Source of the DNA: Antedon mediterranea
Taxonomy: Eukaryota > Echinodermata > Crinoidea > Comatulida > Antedonidae
DNA: 64,000 bases
NCBI RefSeq assembly: GCF_964355755.1
Contig: NC_092670.1
Coordinates: 2,691,001 to 2,755,000, forward strand
Direction of reading: 5' to 3'
The position numbers and the translations under genes were made by a program. Under the pieces are notes generated by a model. It was not told where the DNA came from. It was given only the letters and a program-made list of their open reading frames with translations, and searched no databases. Shown here one piece after another: positions 48,020-58,874 of the stretch. The first letter of the stretch is position 1, and each line of letters begins with the position of its first letter.

Positions 48020-51000
48020 TTATAATAAATAATAAATGAAAACTTATATAGCGCCGGTATCCTCCACCCATGTGGCGCTCATGGCGCTTTGTGCATTAAC
48101 AACGTGCGAGAACATCAGCGAATAGCGACGTCTTTAGGTTGGTCTTGAAACTGTTTAGACTAGTTGAGCATTTAACTGTTGCTGGTAAGCTGTTCCATAC
48201 ACTTGCGGCCGCAACGTAAAAAGATCTCTGACCCCACTGATTTTTCGCTCTACGCTCTTGAAGAAGGTTTTGTGACAATGATCGTAGGCCTCTGCGGGAT
48301 GATTCGTAACGATCCACAAGGTCAGATAAATAAGCAGGAGCACTGTCATTTAGGATCTTGAATACAAACAACGCAAGTTTGTACTTAATACGTTGTTGAA
48401 CAGGCAACCAATGCAAATCCATCAGGACAGGAGTTATGTGAGCGTTTGATTTTGTATAAGTTACAATTCTAGCTGCCATATTTTGCAAGCGCTGCAAACG
48501 TTGTATTTGAGATTTTGGTATGCCAAACAACAAGGCATTACCAATGTCAATTTTAGAAGTGACAAATGAGTGTACAATCAATTCAGCTGTTTTCTTGTTA
48601 AGATTACCGCGAATACGACCAAGGTTCCTAATCGATATGCATGCTGCTTTGGATACAGTTGTTATTTGTGCTTCCATAGTGAGATTACTATCCAGCATGA
48701 TTCCCAGATTCCGGACCACCGATGAGGGAGCGATGTTAGAGTTTCCGATTCTGATATGTGTGATGTTGATTTTGGAGATGTTACATTTAGACCCGACGAT
48801 AATAAACTCTGTCTTTCCATCATTCAACTTTAGGTAATTTGTTGTCATCCAATTGCGAACATCTTCTATACAGGCTTCCATCTTACTGATTGCTGCAGCA
48901 ACATCCCTTTGCACTGGATTTACTGACACATAAATCTGTGTATCATCTGCATAGAAATGGAAATGTAGACTGTGTTTGCGAATAATGTCACCAAGGGGAA
49001 GCGTATAAATGGAAAACTGGCCAGGCCCAATTACTGACCCCTGTGGTACACCATATTCCAGGCAAGCTTCATCTGAGAATGCATCATTGATACAGACTAG
49101 CTGACGTCTTCCTGTAAGATATGACTGGAACCAGTTAAGAGCAACACCATTTATGCCAATGCGATTTCTCAGACGGGTTATCAGTCTTTGGTGATCAACT
49201 GTATCAAACGCTGCTGACAAATCCAACAACACCAATAGCGTTATTTTCCCATCATTCATTCCTTGTAACAAATCATTCTGTACCTTTAAAAGGGAACTCT
49301 CCGTGCTATGACATGCACGATATGCCGACTGGTAATTCTCATTTAAATTATGCTTTTGAAGATATGGAGTAATGCGTGATGTCACTACACGCTCCAGAGT
49401 CTTTCCAAGAAAAGAAAGATTCGACACCGGGCGGTAATTTTTCAGCGTGTTATGATCCAAATTTTGCTTTTTTATTAAAGGACGAACGTGAGCAATTTTC
49501 AGTTCATCTGGCACTATGCCGGTATTAAGAGAATGGTTAATGATTTCCGTTATTATTGGAACGACTGCGTCTATACACTTCTTCAGTATAGAAGTAGGAA
49601 CTGGATCTAACCTGCATGATTTTGTTGGTGATTTCATCAGAATGTTGCGGATCTCATCTTGAGATGCTGGTGTAAATGTTGTGAGATGCTGATGAACAGC
49701 TGTCACAGGCTCATTAAATGACATGTCATCAATCTTGAAGTCGTCTCTGATGATCTTGATCTTGTCTGTGAAAAACTGACAGAACCTGTTCGCAAGATCT
49801 AAGTCAGAAAGACTATCTGGGAGAGGTGATACCTGGCGATGATGAAGGAGTTGGTTAACAATTTTAAAAAGTCCTTTCTGATCTGCTGCATGTTCTTCAC
49901 ACAAGCCAATGTAGTAGTTGGCCTTTGCCTTTCTTACCATGGAATTTACATTCCTCTTCTGTGCAATGTAAGCTTGACGATCTATTTCCAGATGAGAGAT
50001 TCTCCATTTCTTTTCAAGCTTACGCTTTGTTCTTTTCTCAGCATAGATGTCACTGTTATACCAACTAGTGTTTGGTCGGACCTTTACTGTTCTCTTTTTC
50101 GGTGGTGCGTGTTTGTCAAGAAGTTCACTCAAAGTGGTGACATATAGTCGTACTTTACTTGATAAATCAAGATTTGAGAGCGAAGTTCCGAGATCAGACT
50201 GTGTGATATCTTTACATAATGTCTCAAAATTTATAGCATTCCAATGACGAGTTTCGATGGATTTAGTGATTACGGGTGGCTTCTTGATAAAGAGATTACA
50301 TGTGATTGCATAGTGATCTGATATACCATCAATGACATTAAGGTTTGAGAAAACAGGAGGATCAGATGAACGAGTGATCAGCAAGTCTAATGTATGACCA
50401 TGTCGGTGTGTAGGTGTAGACACATGCTGTTGAAGACTGCTTGCTACAAGTAGATTCCGAAAATGAATTGCATCTGCATCATTTGGCATATCCACATGGA
50501 TGTTAAAGTCTCCAACGAATAGTATGGGAGCCGGCTTCAATACATAGTGATCAACCAAAGTTGAGAATTCTTCAGTGAAAACATTTAGACTGCAACCCGT
50601 TGATTTGCTTTGAGGACGATATACTGCTACGAGGAAAACTGAGGATGCATTGCTGACTATTTCCACATTTAGCAGTTCAAATGATTTTGGTAATAATCCC
50701 GTGTCATAACATTTAACCGCTATGCTTTCCTTGTAAAGAAGTGCAACTCCACCACCTCTTTTAGTACCAGCACGGGGAGCATGTTTGAGAGAGTATCCGT
50801 TGGGTGTAATATTTCCTATAACTGATGTGTCTTCTGGTTTAAGCCACGTTTCCGAAAGGGCAACAACATCCAGATTATGTTCGATAACGAAATCCACAAA
50901 TTCTGTTGTTTTGTTCCGAACGGATCTTGTATTAATACTGCAAAATTTAATATTGTTTTTAGATAAGAGAGAGTTTGATGATAAGTCCAGAAATGATAGA

Positions 51001-51594
51001 TTGTTTTTAGTGTGTTTGTCACGCCCAGCTCTTGTACCACGCCTGGTTTTTCTTTTTGGCCTCCTTGGTAATAGGTGGATACTACAGCTACTGGAGTTCA
51101 ACTTAAAAGATTGTATAATTAAGCAAGATTCTTCAAGAAGTTCACAACTGTTATTGTTGTTGGTTACACAGCCCTGTAAACCATGAAGAAACTCAGAGCT
51201 ATAGCTAATTAGCATGACAACAGCAGATCTTCAAGCATGAGGTGTACAAGGTCATTTACATAACAATATGCACAGTCAGATTGAAAGTACAGGGCTAGCT
51301 TCCCACTGATGCTAGTAGACCATTGTTCTTGGGCAGTGATGAGTTTGAATTAAAACAATAAAGGCACAAGCAGGGCCTAGCTGAACTTCAGGAAACAACA
51401 AGAAAAACAACTGCGATTTACTCCAAGATACGATTATTTCCACATAAGAAATTTGTGAATATATGGTGCTCAATTTGCTATTCCAGCATCCAGTAAAACT
51501 TATTTGATGAAAAAAACCATCTGCAAACAGATACGAAGTTGTTATGCACAGAGCAATATAGAGCCGCCACATGGGCGCTGCAACATTCCTGCAA
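48017..51594 (-). mobile_element. Full-length-looking CR1/L2-group LINE
   Basis: One long frame (48096-51215), a 5' untranslated part up to about 51594, and a 3' end GGCGCTATATAAGTTTTCAT followed by an ATTT/ATT-rich tail. The GCGCTATATAAGT...(ATT)n ending is common in L2/CR1-type LINEs. No clear target duplication is visible. Confidence 0.85.
48096..51215 (-). CDS. LINE ORF2-like protein: endonuclease and reverse transcriptase
   Basis: 1039 codons without a stop. N-terminal apurinic-like endonuclease: FCSINTRSVRNK, ALSETWL, RGGGVALLY, VGDFNIHVD and SDHYAI supply the catalytic residues. Reverse transcriptase: RPVSNLSFLGKTLERV, LLDLSAAFDTVDH, YGVPQGSVIGP and FYADDTQIY (YADD active site). The C-terminus has HWLPVQQRIKYKL and SVWNSLP, typical of the group. 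The intact frame suggests recent insertion and possible activity. The start ATG could be earlier or later because the first 60 residues are not recognisable. Confidence 0.93.
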   Translation of the reverse strand: MLISYSSEFLHGLQGCVTNNNNSCELLEESCLIIQSFKLNSSSCSIHLLPRRPKRKTRRGTRAGRDKHTKNNLSFLDLSSNSLLSKNNIKFCSINTRSVRNKTTEFVDFVIEHNLDVVALSETWLKPEDTSVIGNITPNGYSLKHAPRAGTKRGGGVALLYKESIAVKCYDTGLLPKSFELLNVEIVSNASSVFLVAVYRPQSKSTGCSLNVFTEEFSTLVDHYVLKPAPILFVGDFNIHVDMPNDADAIHFRNLLVASSLQQHVSTPTHRHGHTLDLLITRSSDPPVFSNLNVIDGISDHYAITCNLFIKKPPVITKSIETRHWNAINFETLCKDITQSDLGTSLSNLDLSSKVRLYVTTLSELLDKHAPPKKRTVKVRPNTSWYNSDIYAEKRTKRKLEKKWRISHLEIDRQAYIAQKRNVNSMVRKAKANYYIGLCEEHAADQKGLFKIVNQLLHHRQVSPLPDSLSDLDLANRFCQFFTDKIKIIRDDFKIDDMSFNEPVTAVHQHLTTFTPASQDEIRNILMKSPTKSCRLDPVPTSILKKCIDAVVPIITEIINHSLNTGIVPDELKIAHVRPLIKKQNLDHNTLKNYRPVSNLSFLGKTLERVVTSRITPYLQKHNLNENYQSAYRACHSTESSLLKVQNDLLQGMNDGKITLLVLLDLSAAFDTVDHQRLITRLRNRIGINGVALNWFQSYLTGRRQLVCINDAFSDEACLEYGVPQGSVIGPGQFSIYTLPLGDIIRKHSLHFHFYADDTQIYVSVNPVQRDVAAAISKMEACIEDVRNWMTTNYLKLNDGKTEFIIVGSKCNISKINITHIRIGNSNIAPSSVVRNLGIMLDSNLTMEAQITTVSKAACISIRNLGRIRGNLNKKTAELIVHSFVTSKIDIGNALLFGIPKSQIQRLQRLQNMAARIVTYTKSNAHITPVLMDLHWLPVQQRIKYKLALFVFKILNDSAPAYLSDLVDRYESSRRGLRSLSQNLLQERRAKNQWGQRSFYVAAASVWNSLPATVKCSTSLNSFKTNLKTSLFADVLARC

Positions 51595-51731
51595 CATTGT
51601 TTCATGATGGCAGAAGCATTGCTCTGTTCAAATGGTACACTGTTTTCAATGGTAAAAATAGTTGAACACACCATAGTTTCATATGGTTTTTCTTTTAGGG
51701 CTTCCCAAATTTTATTTTCTATTTCTTTAAC
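51595..51731 (-). CDS. ROCO gene exon, 5' part, cut by the LINE
   Basis: Acceptor TTTCTTTCAG| at 51741-51732, phase 0. Reads VKEIENKIWEALKEKPYE, then STIFTIENSVPFEQSNAS and AIMKQ, the end of Roc and start of the COR-linking region. LINE sequence begins within the next few codons. The 3' part of the same conserved block lies 3.6 kb away at 47912-48019. The exact break is uncertain by about 15 bases. Confidence 0.7.
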
Positions 51732-51947
51732 CTGAAAGAAAGAAATGCATTTGGTATGTAGTTTCTAATATTTCTCATTTTAATCAGATTAATTAGAATA
51801 ATCAAAAGACTATTTAGATAGTGATTGCTAAACGTTGTGATCCAGTTTTAGGATAAAAAAAAAATAGAAGATTGAATCCATTGGCCTATGAAAAAAGTTT
51901 CTGTATTGTTGAATCATGCCGATTTCTCTATGGTAGAGTCAACTCAC

Positions 51948-52124
51948 CTGTTGTTTTCTTTCTTCTTCAGTTCCTTTAAGGCCATTTAAATGTGTACCTA
52001 TCAGTAATACAGGAGGACAAGGCTGACCATTTATCTTTGCATCAGGTCTACTGTTTGTGTATATGGAACGAATCCAAGAAAGAATGAACTCCAGATTTGT
52101 CATTCGATGGTCATACTTTTTACC
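51948..52124 (-). CDS. ROCO gene exon: Roc G4 (IGTHLN)
   Basis: 177 bp, phase 0-0; acceptor AATTTAG| at 52127-52125 and donor CAG|GTGAGT at 51947. Contains YDHRMTNLEFILSWIRSIY and PPVLLIGTHLNGLKG, with THLN at the guanine-specificity (G4) position where ROCO proteins usually have THxD. The Asp to Asn change could weaken guanine selectivity. Confidence 0.85.
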
Positions 52125-52339
52125 CTAAATTGAAATGAGTATACAATTAAAAAATGTGCTGTAGCAGGGTAACACTCAATTTTAATTTACTTGATTATGT
52201 AGAATGTTCATTCATTGATGTACTTTTGTGCTTGATTATCTACTGTAAAAATAAGAGCAGATGTATTCATTTTTCATTATAAAACAATAACAATCAAGGA
52301 ATTGAAAATAATGTTTAAAACTAATAAAAGTCTGCTTAC

Positions 52340-52429
52340 AGTTGTTGGATCCAAAACTTTAGCTGGGGCATCAAGATCATCACACAGTTTGAATACCACA
52401 CAAATAACAGCAAAAGATACCATGAATAT
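52340..52429 (-). CDS. ROCO gene exon: Roc central strand
   Basis: 90 bp, phase 0-0; donor ACAACT|GTAAGC. Reads IFMVSFAVICVVFKLCDDLD then APAKVLDPTT, the hydrophobic beta strand and following loop of a Roc domain. It joins MQR of the previous exon exactly where Roc domains have their post-G3 helix and strand. Confidence 0.75.
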
Positions 52430-52756
52430 CTATGAGTGAGATTAATGAAATAGTTATTTGTAATTTGGAATTGTTTTTGTTTCATAGTGTTTTAATTTTT
52501 AGATTTAGAAATGTCATTTCTAGACTACTACTAAATTTATTTCAGATTTGCAATAGACATATTTTTACTAGAATTCTTAAAAATAACATTTTACTTGTTT
52601 ATTTTACTATATTAGTGTTGGCCTTTTGTTTGTCTATTAGAGGAAGACCTGTACATGTAGAACTAACTCATTAGCCATTTTCTCACAGAACTATGAGGAA
52701 TATAGTTCTATTAACATGCTGGGTCGTGCAGCACCATGCCAGCATCAGGTACAATG

Positions 52757-52797
52757 TCCAGTATATACCAACTGAAAGTTGGTATATACTGGATATT
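52757..52797. repeat. Perfect hairpin
   Basis: CCAGTATATACCAACT and AGTTGGTATATACTGG are separated by three to four bases inside a ROCO intron. Could be a relic of a foldback element or a structured intronic RNA. Confidence 0.8.
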
Positions 52798-52893
52798 TCC
52801 GGCAGGATTGATTGTTATATACTGGTAATGATGCATGCATCAATTAATTTTGCTTCCACGCCTGTGAGAAAAGGGCTCTGTGTAATGAAATAC

Positions 52894-53069
52894 CCGCTGC
52901 ATCACATGATAAATTGGCTGTCCTCCGAAATCCCAGATGTTCATCACAAACTTGTCAATTGTCGCCTTGTCATCACTTCCTTCTTTCTGAAACTCAATCT
53001 TTATCAATTCTTCAATTTTTAAAGGAATCTTCTTCTGGTCATCACTTCCTTCTTTCTGTTTTTTTTGCT
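52894..53069 (-). CDS. ROCO gene exon: Roc G3 (WDFGGQ)
   Basis: 176 bp, phase 1 to 0, donor CAGCGG|GTATTT at 52893. It reads KFVMNIWDFGGQPIYHVMQR, the Walker B/G3 segment of a Roc domain (DxxGQ). Upstream of it the seven-residue segment QKEGSDD occurs twice, 22 residues apart, from a local DNA duplication. The acceptor ATATAG| is weak but gives the right phase. Confidence 0.8.
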
Positions 53070-53724
53070 CTATATTTATTAGTTATTTGTAATTTAAAAA
53101 TATGTTAGTTGACAAATAAAGTATCCAATATCATGTTTCTATATGTAATTTTTATAGGCCTTTTATTAGGATCTATATTATCTATATTATAAGTGAGAGC
53201 GTTTGTACATTTGTTTGTATGTTTGTTTGTTTGTTATACAAATACAAATGAGAAGGTTCTAAACTATATCTGAGCATTATCCGCCATCTTGGATCCAAGT
53301 TAGGTGCCAAAATGGGGTCAAAATTCCCCACTTTTCTGCACGTTACCTTATATGAGATATCAAAATGACCGCAATTGTACTGGGAAGGTTTTAAACTACA
53401 TTAAAAAAATCCTTGACTCCGGTGGTTTCGGAAGTGTGATGGGGTAGAGGTATTGGGTTGAGGGGATGGTGGAGATTTTTGCTTGGGCTAGGGGTAGTAG
53501 GCTATCGAATTGTAGTAGGACATTTTTAAAGTATTTTCTGGGAAGGGGTTGGCGCTTAGAATGGGGGTATAGGCTTATTAACATGACCGAAACTATACTG
53601 AGAATGTTTTAAGCTACATTTGAAAACTGCCACTGAGGGGTTATGGCTAGGGAGTGATAGCTCAACATAATTTTTACTGGAACGAAACGCCTTAAAAACA
53701 TCACCCAGTATGAGGAGGAGTTAA

Positions 53725-54350
53725 AGCCCCATTCCCTACGTTTTTTAGATCTAATTTAAGATCACAAACTATATTTAATGTAAAAATAATACTATATGGT
53801 CCTATTGCGATAACTTTTTTTGTCTTTAAACGGTTAAAAATGTGAAAAATAAGTCGATTTTAATAATTATAGCGGCCCGCTATAAATCCCAAAATGCATT
53901 GCGCGCGGATTGATATTTTTGTTTTCCACCTGTAATTCGCCCACTTTTCGATCGATCGTGAGGCCAAAACAAATGGAAGACTCCTAACTTTTCAGCGAAA
54001 ATACCGGGTTTTCCCCAATTTGTATCAACGGAGTCTGGCAAAAATAGAAAGACAATTAATGCAGCAACTATACAACGTCAGGCTAGGTATATAGCTAGCG
54101 TACGATGTTCGCACGTTACCGATGTTTACCAGCTAGGCCTACAAAACTAAGCCTAGCCAGGCTAGGCCTAAGACCGTCCACGAGAGGTCGATCGCCGCGA
54201 GCTACTTAGGTAGTGCATTGTTTCTCACTTTTTATCATAATTTACCATAAAACGTACATTTAAGACAAGGAATGACATGGTTTAATGTTTTTAAAGTGAT
54301 ATATATGTATTATTTTCCAAAAAACGTCCAAAATTGCAGGGAAGGGGTCT
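53725..54350. mobile_element. TTAA-flanked element
   Basis: Ends AGCCCCATTCCCT and AGGGAAGGGGTCT are imperfect inverse complements, with TTAA at 53721-53724 and 54351-54354. The R3 copy at 39250-39253 has a single TTAA there, confirming the insertion. The 626-bp interior is noncoding. Confidence 0.85.
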
Positions 54351-54366
54351 TTAAGGTTTGTTGATT

Positions 54367-57300
54367 TAGTCCAGGAGTGTTAGACTTTGAGGTAGAAATA
54401 AATATGCTAAAGCTGAATTTTTCAGGATAGGTCCCTAATGTTGTCTGAAACAACATACTACTCTACTCTATCTCTCACTCTATAAAGCTCTCATTGTCCC
54501 CATCCTTGAATATGGTGTCCCAGCGTGGTTGCCTCGAACCAAAAAACTTACGGAACGTATCGAGGCAGTCCAGCGAAGGGCTACTAGGCTTGTCCTTAAA
54601 CAAACAAGAGGTGAAATGGAATACGAGGAACGTCTCACTAAGCTAAATTGGCCTACACTATCTAATCGAAGAAATTATCTTCTGTTATCCTTTGTTTGTA
54701 AATCACTTATTGGAACGGTTGATTGTAGTAGTGTTCGTCAATCTATAGTTGTTAATGGCCGTCACCTTGATACACTTAAGTTCATTCATCACTATGCTCG
54801 AACCAATTGTCTTCATCATTCCGCTATTAACATATTCCCTAGGTTGTGGGAAGAATTACCGGAAATGATTAAAAATTCTTTAATTTTAGACAGTTTTCCA
54901 ACATTTTTAAATTCACTTAAATCACATGTTTTATATTGACTTTGTTGAATCGACTATAATGTATTTTATCCGTTTATTTTATATTGACACTGTTGATTCG
55001 TCTATTTGTTATTTAAATATTTTTATATAGTTTATTATATCATTGTTGTTACTTTGGGAGTACGGAACCTGAACTCTTGTTATAGTGATTAGGTTCACTT
55101 TTAGGTTCCTGCCTACTCCCTTAGTTTCTGTGTTTTTGTTTGTTTGTATCTGGTTTTTGGCAATAAATAATAATAATAATAATAATAATAATACTAAAAG
55201 TCCCCGGGTTTCCCCGTTGTGCTTCAACCCGATTGGGCCATTTTTCAAAATGGCGGCCATCTTAAAATTATTTACCATATGCTGACAACCAGTAGGTGTA
55301 AGTAAACAATCTTGGTGTCAAAATACTCAGAAGACCCATATTTATATTCACTGTAATGAAAAAGTTTAACAAAAAAGGGTAAGAAATGCCTGTTTTGACC
55401 TTTGACCCTAAATTTGGATTATTTCAATATCTCATCAATGACTGACCGTAGAGACTTCAAAGTTGTCCCAAATTATTCAGAATGCCCAACTTTCTACTCA
55501 CTTTAATGAAAGAAAAATACAAAATTCCTTTAGAAACCTTCTATTTTGACCTTTGAACTATTGACCTAGACATATTTTAATTTTATAGACATCTTGGTGA
55601 TCGATAGGAGTACACAAGCGAAATTGCTGTCAAAATACTCAGAAGACTCATATTTATATTCATTATAATGGAAAAGTTTTAAAAAAAAATGACCGGAAAT
55701 GCATGTTTTGAACTTTGACCCTAAATTTGGATTATCTCAGTATCTCATCAACGACTGGCCGTAGAGACTTCAAAGTTGTCCCAAATTATTTGGAATGCCC
55801 AACTTTCTATTCACTTTAATGAAAGAAAAATACCAAATTCCTTTAGAAACCTTCTATTTTGACCTTTGAACCCTTGATCTGGTCATATTTTATAACAAAA
55901 TTGTATAGAAATCTTGGTGATCGATAGGAATACATAAGGAAATTTGGTGTCAAAATACTCCAAAACACCCATGTTTCTGTTTACTCTTATAGAAATAATG
56001 TACTAAATGCGATTGAAAGTGTTTTGACCGTTGACCTTAATCATTACATTTTAATGAGAATTAGTCTTATTTCCTGCCTATAGCTTACCTGTATAAACCG
56101 ACAATAGCCCGTGCTCTCCAGAGGGAGGGCTTAGATGCAAAAAGTTAAATTTAAGTTGACATAAAGACAGACAGAATCTAACAATTAATCAGTATGGCCA
56201 TTGCCATGAGAGGTAAAATTCATTACAAATTGCTCAGATGCTAAACAGACAAACCAAGCCCCAATTTTAAACTATATATATACAGTATGATACATTTTAC
56301 TGTCTGTTTGGGCTTTAGCCTGTTTTCACTTCTTTTATTCATTAGTAACCAAACAAATTTTATTGTTTATTTATTCTTGAAATATTAAGGTTAGAAATTA
56401 GTCCTCCAAAAAATGCCACGCCTTTTCTATATGGCTAATGTCCATGTTTAAACTTTGGAGCTATACCAATTCTGAAATGTTTCCTCTTCGGCAGTGCCAT
56501 TTAATATATAGCAGAGACCACTACTGGTGGATTTGACACACACTTATTGGTAAAATTGTTTTTTTTTTCAATTGAGCTGCACTATTACATTTCTTTGTGT
56601 ATATAGGTCTGGAGTACATAATTCATCTTATAACATTTTTTAAATTGTCTAAAACTGCACACTGTACATAGTCACCCACCCAACCATTTATCAAGGTCTC
56701 AGTCTAAGTCTCATTTTAGGCTCTAGTTTTACCTCCGATTCTTATCTGATATGATGCAATTTAATTTTAAAAGAATTATTGCATTTATCTTTAAGATGTG
56801 AACATTTTTCTCTGTATTTTTTCTAATCAAAATTCTCTAAAAATCGAAAATACATCAGGACTACAATTATGATGGTTAATAAAATAAGGGCATGAAAATC
56901 TGTTGAAGACCATAACAACTTTACATGTAGTGACAATTTCTTTATAATCCATCTTGATAGATTTGTAAGAGTTTCATATTGTATTTTATTATTTAGGTGA
57001 TTTGTCAAATGACACATTGTGACCCTTTGATACCTGAAATTATGGCCTCATATCTATATTGATGAATATTACTATTCGTCCATCGGACATTTTTTCTAGG
57101 CTGTTTCAGATAAATTTGACATCTCATGGCATGATGAATGGTATGATATGTCCATCATGCTATTTGGGACTTAAATTTTTAAATTATAATGTAGTGATTA
57201 AAGTCAAAGGTAAAAAAACATGGGTGTTTTGGAATATTTTGACAACAAATTCGCTTTAATTTCTATATACTTATGATATAAAATATTGTATTGGCCAGAT

Positions 57301-58315
57301 CAATAGTTCAAATGGCAAAATAGGTGGTTTTTAAAGGCTTTTAGTATTTTTCTTTAACTACAGTGAATAGAGAGTTGGGCACACTGCTTAATTTAGGACA
57401 ATTTTGAAGTCTCTACGGCCAGCAGTTGATGCGGTATTGAGATAACCCAAATTTAGGATCAAAGCTATAAATTTTGAAACCAATTTCGTATCCTAGCGAT
57501 CACCAAGATGTCTATAAAAATAAATATGCCTACGTCAATAGTTCAAAGGTCAAAATAGAAGGTTTCCAGTTTTTGGTATTTTTCTTTCATTAAAGTAAAT
57601 AGAAAGTTGGGCATTCCGAATAATTTGGGAAAACTTTGAAGTCTCTACGGCCAGTCGTTGATGAGATATTGAGATAATCCAAATTTAGGGTCAAAGTTCA
57701 AAACATGCATTTCCTGTCATTTTTTTAAAAACTTTTCCATTATAATGAATATAAATATGGGTCTTCTGAGTATTTTTACACCAATTTCGCTTATGTACTC
57801 CTATCGATCACCAAGATGTCTATAAAATTAAAATATGCTTAGGTCAATAGTTCAAAGGTCAGAATAGAAGGTTTCTAAAAGAATTTAGTATTTTTCTGTC
57901 ATTAGAGTGAATAGAAAGTTGGGCAATCTGAATAATTTGGGACAATTTTGAATTCTCTACGGCCAGTCGTTGATGAGATATTGAGATATTCCAAATTTAT
58001 GGTCAAAGGTCAAAACAGGCATTTTCGGTCATTTTTTTAAAAACTTCTCCATTACAGTGAATATAAATATTGGTCTTCTGAGTATTTTGACACCAAAATT
58101 GTTTACTTACGCCTACTGGTTGTCAAAATATGGTAAATAATGTTAAGATGGCCGCCATTTTGAAAAATGGCCCAATCAGGTTGAAGCACAACAGGGAAAC
58201 CTGGGGACTTTTAGTATGTTGTTCCAGACAACATTGGGGACCTATCCTGAAAAATTCAGCTTTAGCATATTTATTTCTACCTTTGGCCCTTTTTTTGTCT
58301 AATACTCCTGGACTA
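54367..58315. mobile_element. Large foldback element with ~3-bp duplication, carrying a LINE in one arm
   Basis: Ends TAGTCCAGGAGTGTTAGAC and its near inverse ending TCCTGGACTA; ATT flanks both sides (54364-54366, 58316-58318) and is single in the R3 empty site at 39263-39265. Arms of roughly 900-1000 bp (after removing the LINE) match in inverse: AAATTCAGCTTTAGCATATT, AAAATGGCGGCCAT and GTAGAGACTTCAAAGTTGTC. Within each arm a unit of about 300 bp (TTTGACCCTAAATTTGGATT...ACCTTCTATTTTGACC) is repeated two to three times. The centre (56100-57290) is noncoding as far as I can see. Confidence 0.82.
54461..55190 (+). pseudogene. 5'-truncated LINE inserted in the foldback arm
   Basis: Reads LYKALIVPILEYGVPAWLPR, then IEAVQRRATRLVLKQTRGEM and INIFPRLWEELPEMIKNSLI, the C-terminal part of a non-LTR reverse transcriptase protein; the stop is at 54939. 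It ends in an (AAT)n tail (55161-55190). ATACTA at 54455-54460 and 55191-55196 is the target duplication. Orientation is opposite to the intact LINE and the tail differs, so it is another family. Confidence 0.88.
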
Positions 58316-58874
58316 ATTGTGGATGGGAAGAGGAGAAAGAAGGCTGGGGCAGAGGTAATTCAGCTGTATCAAATTAGATATTTTAATCATTAGCCAATAT
58401 GACACCTATTCATTTACACAGTTTACAGTACTTAAGTACTTAAACAATAGGCCCTATCATATCATAGCTATGTATCGCCCTCACGTTACGAAGCAAGTTG
58501 TAGAATTTAAATTTGTACTGGGAAAGATTTTTTTTCTCACCTGAGTTTTGGGGTGTGATTGAAGAGGGGTGGAAGTTGGTGAGTATAGGGAGATACAATT
58601 CAATTTTTTGAAATGAAAGTGAAAAGAATAAAGGAACTACAGAATAACAACGTTTCAGATGATTTCAGGTCCTGAATTTGCGGAAGAAGAGTGATTTCTG
58701 TATTGCTCTAAAAAGAACAAATATAGGACAGAGAAGTATTGCCTAGAGCCCCACAAGTCACCCTATGTAGAAAGTCGGTTCTTAGTTTTGGTTGAGCAGA
58801 CAGTGAAGTATTAGATGTGAAATGTAATAATAATATGCCCTGCACTTAAGATTCTTATTAACATTTTTGCTTAC

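Larger units (their letters stand above)
53165..58590. repeat. Dispersed repeat family R3, copy 2, interrupted
   Basis: Host repeat pieces are 53165-53724, 54351-54366 and 58316-58590; the rest is two insertions. Alignment by eye to 38690-39600 covers most of the pieces. Confidence 0.75.

Noticed and set aside
55085-55285. Open frame ending in an Asn run
   Set aside because: It crosses the (AAT)n tail of the truncated LINE and the foldback border; an artefact.
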